Both the position numbers and the translations under genes were made by a program. Under the pieces are notes generated by a model, which made no database searches, was not told the DNA's origin, and saw only the letters and a program-made list of their open reading frames with translations. From an uncultured bacterium (GTDB lineage: Bacteria; Cyanobacteriota; Vampirovibrionia; Gastranaerophilales; Gastranaerophilaceae), in assembly GCA_900554385.1 (NCBI GenBank), contig USHE01000092.1, forward strand, positions 1 to 7,280: 7,280 bases of DNA, given 5' to 3'. How positions within the stretch are numbered: the first letter of the stretch is position 1; every line of letters starts with the position of its first letter. Of this stretch, positions 1 to 5,365 are shown piece after piece.

Positions 1-263
1 ATAAAATTAAAAGTAACCAAAGGACGACCGCTTAATAGCCAAATTACAAAAACTATACCGGCAAACAACGCATTTAACAGCAGAACTCCACCAATAGAAA
101 TTTTTGAAAACAAAGAGAGGACTTCAAATGTAAAAACAATATTTGCAAAAACACACAGGAAAATATAAATCAAATTTCGTATGACATTTTTGCACTCAAT
201 AATATTTGCAGTAAAAAAAGCAAAAGAAAAAACTAATAATAACGATATTAAAAATAAAAACAT
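1..263 (-). CDS. GT-C-type membrane glycosyltransferase, N-terminal fragment (runs off left edge)
   Basis: This reading frame starts with ATG at 263-261 and is open to the window edge, giving 87 complete codons. The protein begins MFLFLISLLLVFSFAFF and contains FANIVFTFEVLSLFSKIS. It aligns without gaps from residue 1 to the N-terminus of the 723-aa protein encoded immediately upstream; I count about 35 identities in 87, with the block FAN-V-TFE-LSLFS-IS shared. It is therefore a tandem paralog with the same membrane-embedded N-terminus, showing three hydrophobic segments so far (about residues 1-21, 31-53 and 58-77). The start lies 13 bp after the upstream stop, which implies co-transcription, and an AAGG sits rather far upstream of the ATG. 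The catalytic loop lies outside the window, so the enzymatic role is inferred only from the paralog. Start and homology are solid; the function is tentative. Confidence 0.8.
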   Translation of the reverse strand, partial: MFLFLISLLLVFSFAFFTANIIECKNVIRNLIYIFLCVFANIVFTFEVLSLFSKISIGGVLLLNALFAGIVFVIWLLSGRPLVTFNF

Positions 264-276
264 TCTGCGAACTACC

Positions 277-2448
277 TTACTTTATAATAGGATTATTCTT
301 ATTTTCATAAAACCTAAAGGTCTGTTTTACAGGTTTTCCATCGGCATCCATTCCGACATTGTACCTTATCCAAAAATCCAACTGTAAATCATGCTCATCA
401 GCAAAATTTTTCTGAAATACGCATTCTTCGTGAGACAGGAAATTTTTCTCTTTTGAAAAATTCTTTATATACTTGAAATCCCTATTAAGGTAACTGCAAA
501 AAACCCCGTTCTTATAATAATACCCGTTTTCATCAAGATTTTTATCCGAGAAAAAAGTTCTGTTTGTTTGTTTATCATCACAGGTCAATATAATATTATA
601 ATCATCAAAATTAATCTTATCTAGCTCTGACGCAAGCCCTGTATCAATATGATACCCTTTAAACATAAGTTCTTTTATTGGAGCTATTGACTCATCACCG
701 GAAGGAAAATAAAGAATTTTATTATCTGGACTGTAATCCATTATCTTTTTACTTACCAAACAGGCAAGATCTCTAACTTTATAATTATTTACATCTAAAC
801 CTTCTCTAAAAAAAGAACATTTTGTAATAGTCCCAAGACGCTCTATATCAGCACCCTGTTTAAATGCATTTATTATTCCATTAATAGGGTACAAAGAAAT
901 ATTTTCAGGAATAGTAAACAAATAAACCAAGGCTATAGCTGAAATAAACAATTTATAAAACCCGTATTTTTTATTATAAAAATACGCAATAAGAGGCAAT
1001 GTCAAAAGTACAAATGTTGATAAAAACCTGATATTAAAACTCATGAAAGCTAAGCACGCTGACATTACAACAACGGTAATCCCATATACACATAACAGCG
1101 AGAACATCAACAAGTTCTTTCTGTTTCTAGATTTCAAACCTTTACAAAGGGTAAAAATATAAACAGGAATAAACAATAAAGGACCAAAAAACCCTACAGA
1201 TGAACTCGCCGTTGAAACTGAATAAAAAACTACATTATAAGTTGCAACAGTATCTCCATATCCGGTATCTGCATTCAAAAATTGTAATAACCCCTCTCTC
1301 AACAATAAAATCTTAGAAGACAAGATAGCACTCCAAGGATATTCAGGGAACGCAAAGAAGTCAAAAATATATCTATATAAATTTGGGAAAACTGAAATCA
1401 AACCGTCAGTATTTGCATGAGCTTTTGCAACATTAACCGCTGATATAAAATTCCCGTAATTTATAAAATTCAAAATATAATTGTATGAAGAAAAAACAAT
1501 AAATGTTAAAAAGAAAAACAACACAAAACGCACAAAATGTTTAATAATATTGGATTTATCTGTATAGTAAGTATACCAGACAAACCATAAAACAAGAGCA
1601 GGAAGCATTAAAATTACAGTGGTTTTGGTCCCAATTCCAAGAGCGAGAGCCAAAGCTGACATAATGCATAACAAAATATTTCGAGTCTTCAAGTACTGCA
1701 AATACAAATATATAGAACTAAGTACAATAGCAGCAACAATAACACCTGTGTCAAGCCCTGTAAACCTTACCAAAACAAAAGGAACAGATGCCGCTATCAA
1801 TACCACCCACAATTTTTTCCTTATAGATGTTGTAATCTCTGACATAAAGCCGTATAAAGCCGTCAAATAAAGAATTACACCACAAAAATTAAATATAAAT
1901 AAAAACCTGTCACTTTTTAAAAAAGTTATAAACCAGGCATATAAAATTTCTGAATTAATCGGAAACATAAGAATTCTGGCATCAGCAGCCTGAAAATGAT
2001 TAAGATTGCCATAATCAACCCAAAACAATGCCCTAACAACCCTGTATGTGGAAGAATCAATATCAACCCCGGGAATAAGAGCAATTAGAATCAAAGAAAC
2101 AATACAGGTGAAAACAAACCCCGCCAATAAAAAAGCTAATGTTTTGTCTAATTTAACTGCCGTTAAAATATTTTTAAAACAACTTTTCCAATCAACATGA
2201 ATAACCGGACATTTTTTGCATACCCAGAAAATAGTGCTAAGAATTGCAAAAGCTAAATTCACATACAAAATGTTTGTTTGTGAAATGGCAGAAAAGAGAG
2301 AAAGAATTTCAAACGTCAAAACTACATTTGCAAAAGCTATTAACCAAAAACTAATTATATTATTAACAATATTTTTAAAATCTACACAGTTTGCAAGAAA
2401 AAAAGAACTTGCTAAAACAAGGACTATTGAACAAAGTAATAACAGCAT
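277..2448 (-). CDS. Polytopic membrane protein, probable GT-C superfamily (PMT/ArnT-like) glycosyltransferase
   Basis: This is a 723-aa protein with roughly a dozen hydrophobic segments between residues 1 and about 515, followed by a soluble C-terminal part (about 520-723). After the fourth segment comes the loop PGVDIDSSTYRVVRALFW (residues 126-143), then MFPINSEILYAW (161-172) and GIGTKTT (271-277). The acidic pair D129/D131 in the first long loop, the following Tyr-Arg, the P-x-x-x-E motif and the GTK motif are what one sees in GT-C enzymes, which transfer sugars from polyprenyl-phosphate donors on the outer face of the inner membrane. The acceptor cannot be deduced. ATG 2448 is chosen because AAGGGGGAGG lies just upstream and the downstream paralog aligns from its own residue 1. 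It is the first gene of an operon with the paralog (13-bp gap), driven by the promoter at 2470-2498. The frame is intact, every Trp is TGG, and the stop is TAA. It could be another GT-C-fold family (GT39, GT83 or GT87). Confidence 0.8.
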   Translation of the reverse strand: MLLLLCSIVLVLASSFFLANCVDFKNIVNNIISFWLIAFANVVLTFEILSLFSAISQTNILYVNLAFAILSTIFWVCKKCPVIHVDWKSCFKNILTAVKLDKTLAFLLAGFVFTCIVSLILIALIPGVDIDSSTYRVVRALFWVDYGNLNHFQAADARILMFPINSEILYAWFITFLKSDRFLFIFNFCGVILYLTALYGFMSEITTSIRKKLWVVLIAASVPFVLVRFTGLDTGVIVAAIVLSSIYLYLQYLKTRNILLCIMSALALALGIGTKTTVILMLPALVLWFVWYTYYTDKSNIIKHFVRFVLFFFLTFIVFSSYNYILNFINYGNFISAVNVAKAHANTDGLISVFPNLYRYIFDFFAFPEYPWSAILSSKILLLREGLLQFLNADTGYGDTVATYNVVFYSVSTASSSVGFFGPLLFIPVYIFTLCKGLKSRNRKNLLMFSLLCVYGITVVVMSACLAFMSFNIRFLSTFVLLTLPLIAYFYNKKYGFYKLFISAIALVYLFTIPENISLYPINGIINAFKQGADIERLGTITKCSFFREGLDVNNYKVRDLACLVSKKIMDYSPDNKILYFPSGDESIAPIKELMFKGYHIDTGLASELDKINFDDYNIILTCDDKQTNRTFFSDKNLDENGYYYKNGVFCSYLNRDFKYIKNFSKEKNFLSHEECVFQKNFADEHDLQLDFWIRYNVGMDADGKPVKQTFRFYENKNNPIIK

Positions 2449-2450
2449 AT

Positions 2451-2460
2451 CCTCCCCCTT
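2451..2460 (-). promoter_or_regulatory. Strong Shine-Dalgarno for the GT-C gene
   Basis: On the minus strand the sequence reads AAGGGGGAGG followed by AT and then the ATG at 2448. It is the most purine-rich ribosome binding site in the window. GGAGG is only 2 nt from the ATG, so the effective pairing probably uses the upstream AAGG/GGGG part. It supports the choice of ATG 2448. Confidence 0.6.
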
Positions 2461-2461
2461 A

Positions 2462-2478
2462 TGATAAAAATTTTATCA
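2462..2478. promoter_or_regulatory. 17-bp palindrome over the GT-C promoter -10 (possible operator)
   Basis: TGATAAAA at 2462-2469 and TTTTATCA at 2471-2478 form perfect 8-bp inverted arms around a single central A at 2470. The palindrome covers the minus-strand -10 and the predicted transcription start. A dimeric repressor bound here would block initiation, but no regulator is encoded in the window. AT-rich palindromes also arise by chance, so this is inference from position. Confidence 0.3.
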
Positions 2479-2498
2479 AAACATATATATATTTGCAA
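2470..2498 (-). promoter_or_regulatory. Sigma70-like promoter for the GT-C operon
   Basis: On the minus strand the -35 is TTGCAA (2498-2493), followed by a 17-bp spacer and a -10 TAAAAT (2475-2470). Transcription would start near 2463, giving a 5' leader of only about 15 nt that holds the ribosome binding site. The -10 lies inside the palindrome at 2462-2478. Its -35 is 8 bp from the -35 of the divergent plus-strand promoter. This is a consensus match by eye only. Confidence 0.55.
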
Positions 2499-2506
2499 GA
2501 AAATAC

Positions 2507-2535
2507 TTTACAAGAAAAAAATTTATTGTTATAAT
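2507..2535 (+). promoter_or_regulatory. Near-consensus sigma70 promoter, plus strand
   Basis: The -35 is TTTACA (2507-2512), then a 17-bp spacer, then a perfect -10 TATAAT (2530-2535). This is one mismatch from the full TTGACA/TATAAT consensus and is the best plus-strand promoter in the intergenic region. Transcription should begin around 2541-2545. It drives the structured leader at 2542-2675 and, by readthrough of the terminator, probably the small ORF at 2757 and the gene at 2896. I see no equally good promoter between 2676 and 2756. Confidence 0.65.
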
Positions 2536-2544
2536 GACTGAGCA

Positions 2545-2601
2545 ATGAATAAAAATTTTCAATACCGACGTATAGTAAGTAACATAAAGGGCTTGTTTTA
2601 A
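2545..2601 (+). CDS. Possible 18-aa leader peptide (leaderless)
   Basis: ATG at 2545-2547 opens 18 codons (MNKNFQYRRIVSNIKGLF) to TAA at 2599-2601. The ATG begins 10 nt after the -10 TATAAT, so it lies at or within about 4 nt of the 5' end of the mRNA and has no Shine-Dalgarno. Its last codons coincide exactly with the 5' strand of the alternative stem (2587-2598), so a translating ribosome would cover that strand and favour the terminator. The peptide has no run of one amino acid as in classical biosynthetic leaders. An 18-codon frame can easily arise by chance; this is weakly supported. Confidence 0.2.
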   Translation: MNKNFQYRRIVSNIKGLF

Positions 2602-2645
2602 GAATAAGACACTTACTTTTTGTCGAAAAAATAAAAATCATAAAC

Positions 2646-2675
2646 AAGGCCTTTTAAAAAAAGGTCTTCTTTTTT
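2646..2675 (+). terminator. Intrinsic terminator, plus strand
   Basis: The arm AAGGCCTTTT (2646-2655), loop AAA (2656-2658) and arm AAAAGGTCTT (2659-2668) form a 10-bp stem with one G-U pair, followed by C and six T (2670-2675). There is no T-tract on the opposite strand, so it acts on plus-strand transcription. The only transcript it could stop is the one from the promoter at 2507-2535. Confidence 0.65.
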
Positions 2676-2756
2676 GTTAAAAAAGGTTAAAAATAGGACA
2701 AAAAAGAGCAATAAAAATTTTGAGCAGTGTTAGAACATAAGTGAAAGGTTAGTAAA

Positions 2757-2840
2757 ATGACAAAAAAACTTCGACGAAACTCAATCATAAAGGCGAATGC
2801 CCCACTCGTCAAATTAATGAATTTAATCTGGGGCTTGTAG
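2757..2840 (+). CDS. Small ORF, 27 aa, basic and hydrophobic (unknown)
   Basis: ATG 2757 follows AAAGG (2744-2748) with an 8-nt spacing and opens 27 codons to TAG 2838-2840. The product begins MTKKLRRNSIIKANAP and ends LIWGL; it is strongly basic at the N-terminus and hydrophobic at the C-terminus. The stop is 55 nt before the ATG of the 2896 gene, so it could be an upstream leader peptide or a very small membrane-active protein. Its 3' half overlaps two alternative RNA stems: GCCCCA 2799-2804 with TGGGGC 2829-2834, and AATCTG 2825-2830 with CAGATT 2845-2850. Evidence is the ribosome binding site and position only, with no recognised homolog. Confidence 0.4.
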   Translation: MTKKLRRNSIIKANAPLVKLMNLIWGL

Positions 2841-2854
2841 TACACAGATTGAGG

Positions 2855-2877
2855 GAACGGCTTTATTAAAGCTGTTC
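2855..2877 (+). promoter_or_regulatory. Hairpin directly upstream of the ribosome binding site of the 2896 gene
   Basis: GAACGGCTTT (2855-2864) pairs with AAAGCTGTTC (2868-2877) over 10 bp with one G-U pair and a three-base loop ATT. There is no T-tract, so it is not a terminator. The ribosome binding site AAGGAG (2879-2884) starts one base after the stem, so folding may tune access of the ribosome or stabilise the mRNA 5' end. Confidence 0.45.
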
Positions 2878-2895
2878 TAAGGAGAAAAAAAGAAC

Positions 2896-3945
2896 ATGAT
2901 TTCAGCAGTAACAAGCTATTTATATTCAAACCTCGGAAGTAATTCCTCCCTATTACCCCTTGCGATAAAGGATATTGCAAACAGCGTCGGCTTAACGGCG
3001 GGTTCATATATCACAGGAAAAGATGTAGAGAGTCAGGACAGATTTATAGATGAATTCGGAACACAGGCGATTTGGCTGGGTGCAATTCCGTTTTTCAAAG
3101 GACTAACCAATTACACGGTATACAAAGCATTAGGGATTGACCCTAAATTTGACGTAAGAAATCTAAAAAACAAGGAAATTCTTGCACAGGCAATAGAAAA
3201 AGCTCCGACAAAAGAGATTGCAGAAAGTATAAAAAAAGCCGCCGCAAACGAAAAACTTATAAAAGGTCTTGCTCTAGGTAAATTTGCATTCGCAACCTCA
3301 GGCGCAATTGCGGCATACACAGGCTTAACTAAATACAGACAGAATTACAGACTCAAAAAAGCGAAAGAAGAACTTGCAGAACAAAACAAAAACAATGTGC
3401 AGGAAACAAACATACCTTTCAAAAGCACAGTTCCGCAAGCGTTCAGCGGTGTACATACACAAAACGGAAAAAATATCAGTTTTGGCGGAGCATTAGAAGA
3501 ATTCATGTTTAACCCTGCAAAAAACATGATGCTCCTTGATGGTGCAATCACAGAAGAAAGACTCAGAAATTCAGAAAGCAAACAGGAATTTATAAATTAT
3601 ACAATTAAAGAAGGCGGAACCTGGGCATTTATGTATTTTGCAGGTGACATCATAAGAAAGCATCTTGAGAAAAAAGCCTTATCTAAAGAACAGCCTACAC
3701 CAATATCACTTGACTCAAGAATAATAGAATGCAAAGAACTAAGAGAAGCATTTAAGCTTGGTACAATCAAAAAGAGCCTTGATGATTTCACAAAACAATG
3801 TCCTGCAAATTCTACAGATTTACACATCTATAACTTTATTCACGACAATCAGGATAACTTTATTGTAAAAATGGGCAAAAAATCGAAACTTATTGCGACA
3901 ATTAAATCTGCAAAAGATATAACCAATGACACAAAAGACACATGA
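2896..3945 (+). CDS. Unrecognised membrane-associated protein, frame interrupted by in-frame TGA
   Basis: ATG 2896 follows AAGGAG (2879-2884) with an 11-nt spacing. The frame encodes 349 aa before TGA 3943-3945 and then stays open for a further 91 codons to TAA 4219-4221, so the unbroken product would be 441 aa. Hydrophobic stretches lie near residues 50-65 (IWLGAIPFFKGL) and 119-138 (LALGKFAFATSGAIAAY). Lys/Glu-rich, probably helical segments lie near 85-118 and 145-165, and a low-complexity linker with NGKNISFGG falls around residue 195. No catalytic motif or named family is evident, and the N-terminus looks neither like a classical signal peptide nor a lipoprotein. It stands alone on this strand behind the structured leader and converges with the flavoprotein gene. 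No other gene I can read in this window uses TGA as its stop. The choice is between a recent nonsense mutation, a sequence error and readthrough. The function is unknown. Confidence 0.75.
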   Translation: MISAVTSYLYSNLGSNSSLLPLAIKDIANSVGLTAGSYITGKDVESQDRFIDEFGTQAIWLGAIPFFKGLTNYTVYKALGIDPKFDVRNLKNKEILAQAIEKAPTKEIAESIKKAAANEKLIKGLALGKFAFATSGAIAAYTGLTKYRQNYRLKKAKEELAEQNKNNVQETNIPFKSTVPQAFSGVHTQNGKNISFGGALEEFMFNPAKNMMLLDGAITEERLRNSESKQEFINYTIKEGGTWAFMYFAGDIIRKHLEKKALSKEQPTPISLDSRIIECKELREAFKLGTIKKSLDDFTKQCPANSTDLHIYNFIHDNQDNFIVKMGKKSKLIATIKSAKDITNDTKDT

Positions 3946-4221
3946 GCCTACCTTGATATAGATGAATTCAAAAATCTAAAGAACGAACTTAATCTTTTAT
4001 ACGAAAAAGCACCAAAAGACAACCTGGATGACTACTTAAATAAAGTAATAAAGACAAAAAGAATTTCAGTATTAAAGAATATGGGAATTTGTATAGGAGC
4101 ATTAGGTGTAGGAGTTCCGCTGTTAATGATAGCGATGAGATATATTCTCCCGAATAACAAAGAGTACAAAGTAATGGAACAGGCAAAAAAAGAAACCAAT
4201 ACGACTATTGCGACAGCTTAA
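3946..4221 (+). pseudogene. In-frame continuation (C-terminal part) of the 2896 gene beyond TGA
   Basis: Directly after TGA 3943-3945 the same frame reads AYLDIDEFKNLKNELNLLYE and continues for 91 codons to TAA 4219-4221. It contains a clear transmembrane segment, GICIGALGVGVPLLMIAM, and a charged tail. Composition matches the upstream part (Lys/Glu/Asn-rich with a hydrophobic patch), and no internal start has a ribosome binding site (ATG 4081 has none), so it is best read as the original C-terminus. Under the standard code it would not be translated. The last 17 bp overlap the 3' end of the extended flavoprotein gene on the other strand. Confidence 0.65.
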
Positions 4222-4330
4222 TTCCCTCGCTTACGATGTAAGCAGTCGACCAGCAGTTTTGGAGATTGAAACCTCCGCAGAAACCGTCAATATCCAGAAC
4301 TTCCCCGCAAAAATAGAGTCCTGCGGTAAT
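4205..4330 (-). pseudogene. In-frame C-terminus of the HI0933-family flavoprotein beyond TAG
   Basis: After TAG 4333-4331 the same frame continues for 41 codons to TAG 4207-4205. It encodes ITAGLYFCGEVLDIDGF, then CGGFNLQNCWSTAYI. This is the hallmark end of the HI0933/YhiN family, where NPKTMESK is followed by GLYFAGE-LD-DG, GGFN and an A-WSTG-like block that completes FAD binding. The interrupting TAG stands where the family usually has Lys. The unbroken protein would be 386 aa, close to the normal family length of about 400. The match of the continuation to the family makes it certain that this was coding sequence. Confidence 0.85.
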
Positions 4331-5365
4331 CTATGATTCCATAGTCTTAGGGTTAATTTCTTTTAAATCAACCCCGCCGGAAGTCACAACTTCACCATCA
4401 GGACGCGTTCCTACGGCTGTAACTTTAAAAGCTTGTAAGAAATGAAGAATTTTATCTCTGGATTTTCCGTCAATTAAATGGCATTTTTTATCTGCAGGAA
4501 CAGAACAATGTCTAAGAATATATTCTGCAAAAGATTTTGGAATAAATTCCGATAAAAGATTTTTTATATCTTTTTGAGGATTATTGTTCAATTCATCCTG
4601 CAAATCCAGATTTTCCACAAAGTTAATATATATATTATAAGGGAATTGCTCGCGTGCCATAATAGAAGAAATATAATAAATCAAAGGCCCTGTCACGCCC
4701 GTATGTGTAAACATCAAATCACCGACGGCACTTTTCCCGCAAAATTCTGCTCTTACATTTTTAAAACTTACACCGCTCAACTCAACAAAATCTTCATTTG
4801 TTCTTAACCCGCATAAAGCCGGCTTTGGAGAAATGATACTGTGGCCAAGGTCTTCTGCAAGAGTAAAAGCACCATGTCCGCCTATTGCAAGTATAATTTT
4901 ATCAAAACAAAACTCTCGTTTCTCGCAGAAAACAGTAAACCCCGAATTATTTTTAAGAATAGTGTCTACCCGTTTTTCAATAAAATTTACACTTTCAAGC
5001 GAGTGCAAAAACTTTTCACGGACATCCACTGCACTATTAGATAGCGGGAATATCCTCATATCATCCTGAATATAAGTTTCAACACCTATTTTTTGAAAAA
5101 ATTCCAGAGTATCAGCAGTCGAAAAACGTGAAAATATAGAATACAGAAACTTTTCTCCACGTGGATAATTTGAGGCAAGCTCTTTGAAATCAAAATCTGC
5201 ATGTGCAAGATTACACCTGCCGCCACCGGTAGGAAGAAGGGTAGCCAGGGGCGATTTAGCCTCAAATACAGTCACATGACAAAAGTTTTGGAGCAAATAT
5301 GCACAAAAACACCCTGCAGGACCTCCGCCCACAACTGCAACTTTACAACTCAACCCGTGTCCCAT
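4331..5365 (-). CDS. HI0933/YhiN-family NAD(P)/FAD-dependent oxidoreductase, truncated by in-frame TAG
   Basis: The N-terminus VAVVGGGPAG (residues 9-18) is the dinucleotide-binding Rossmann motif, with E35 at the end of the second strand as expected for the FAD ribose. TGGGRCN (46-52), GDLMFTHTGVTGP (215-227) and TSGGV followed by EINPKTMES (328-344) are the family's signature blocks. The frame stops at TAG 4333-4331, immediately after TMES, but the last 41 codons persist downstream (4205-4330). If truncation is real, the GLYFCGEVLD segment that closes the FAD site is missing and the 344-aa product is probably inactive. The start ATG 5365 overlaps the folK 3' end by 23 bp with no clear Shine-Dalgarno, which suggests translational coupling; TTG at 5353 is an alternative. 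The family's physiological substrate is not established. Confidence 0.88.
   Translation of the reverse strand: MGHGLSCKVAVVGGGPAGCFCAYLLQNFCHVTVFEAKSPLATLLPTGGGRCNLAHADFDFKELASNYPRGEKFLYSIFSRFSTADTLEFFQKIGVETYIQDDMRIFPLSNSAVDVREKFLHSLESVNFIEKRVDTILKNNSGFTVFCEKREFCFDKIILAIGGHGAFTLAEDLGHSIISPKPALCGLRTNEDFVELSGVSFKNVRAEFCGKSAVGDLMFTHTGVTGPLIYYISSIMAREQFPYNIYINFVENLDLQDELNNNPQKDIKNLLSEFIPKSFAEYILRHCSVPADKKCHLIDGKSRDKILHFLQAFKVTAVGTRPDGEVVTSGGVDLKEINPKTMES

Larger units (their letters stand above)
2542..2675 (+). ncRNA. Short transcript: attenuator-type leader or small RNA
   Basis: A near-consensus promoter ends at 2535 and an intrinsic terminator ends at 2675, with no ordinary gene between them, so an RNA of about 130 nt is expected. 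Segment 2587-2598 (AAGGGCTTGTTT) can pair with 2642-2653 (AAACAAGGCCTT) over 12 positions with one G-G mismatch. The same 2646-2655 segment forms the 5' arm of the terminator, so the two structures exclude each other. That is the layout of an attenuator controlling the downstream genes, although an independent small RNA is equally allowed. I recognise no known riboswitch consensus. The pairings are visible in the sequence; the function is inferred. Confidence 0.4.

Noticed and set aside
2216..2464. 82-aa plus-strand frame antisense to the GT-C start
   Set aside because: It lies opposite a well-supported coding sequence, has no ribosome binding site and has a composition typical of antisense shadow frames.
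2799..2840. Known riboswitch or tRNA-like element in the GCCCCA/TGGGGC region
   Set aside because: The stem is short, and no conserved core of a class I know (cobalamin, c-di-GMP, TPP, SAM) or tRNA cloverleaf can be drawn. The bases are also explained by the small ORF.
2687..3007. 106-aa minus-strand frame across the control region
   Set aside because: It overlaps the small ORF, the hairpin and the start of the 2896 gene in antisense. It has no ribosome binding site and no recognisable motif.
3943..3990. Selenocysteine at the TGA of the unknown gene
   Set aside because: No convincing stem-loop with a bacterial SECIS layout follows the TGA (the next 45 bases are AT-rich with no strong stem). 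The protein has no redox motif, and the adjacent gene is interrupted by TAG instead.
4081..4221. Separate small gene starting at ATG 4081
   Set aside because: There is no ribosome binding site before it, and the open frame continues upstream without a break to the TGA, so it fits better as the C-terminus of the interrupted gene.
4574..5069. Plus-strand frames inside the flavoprotein gene
   Set aside because: They are antisense to a family-confirmed gene and show no domain or start signal.
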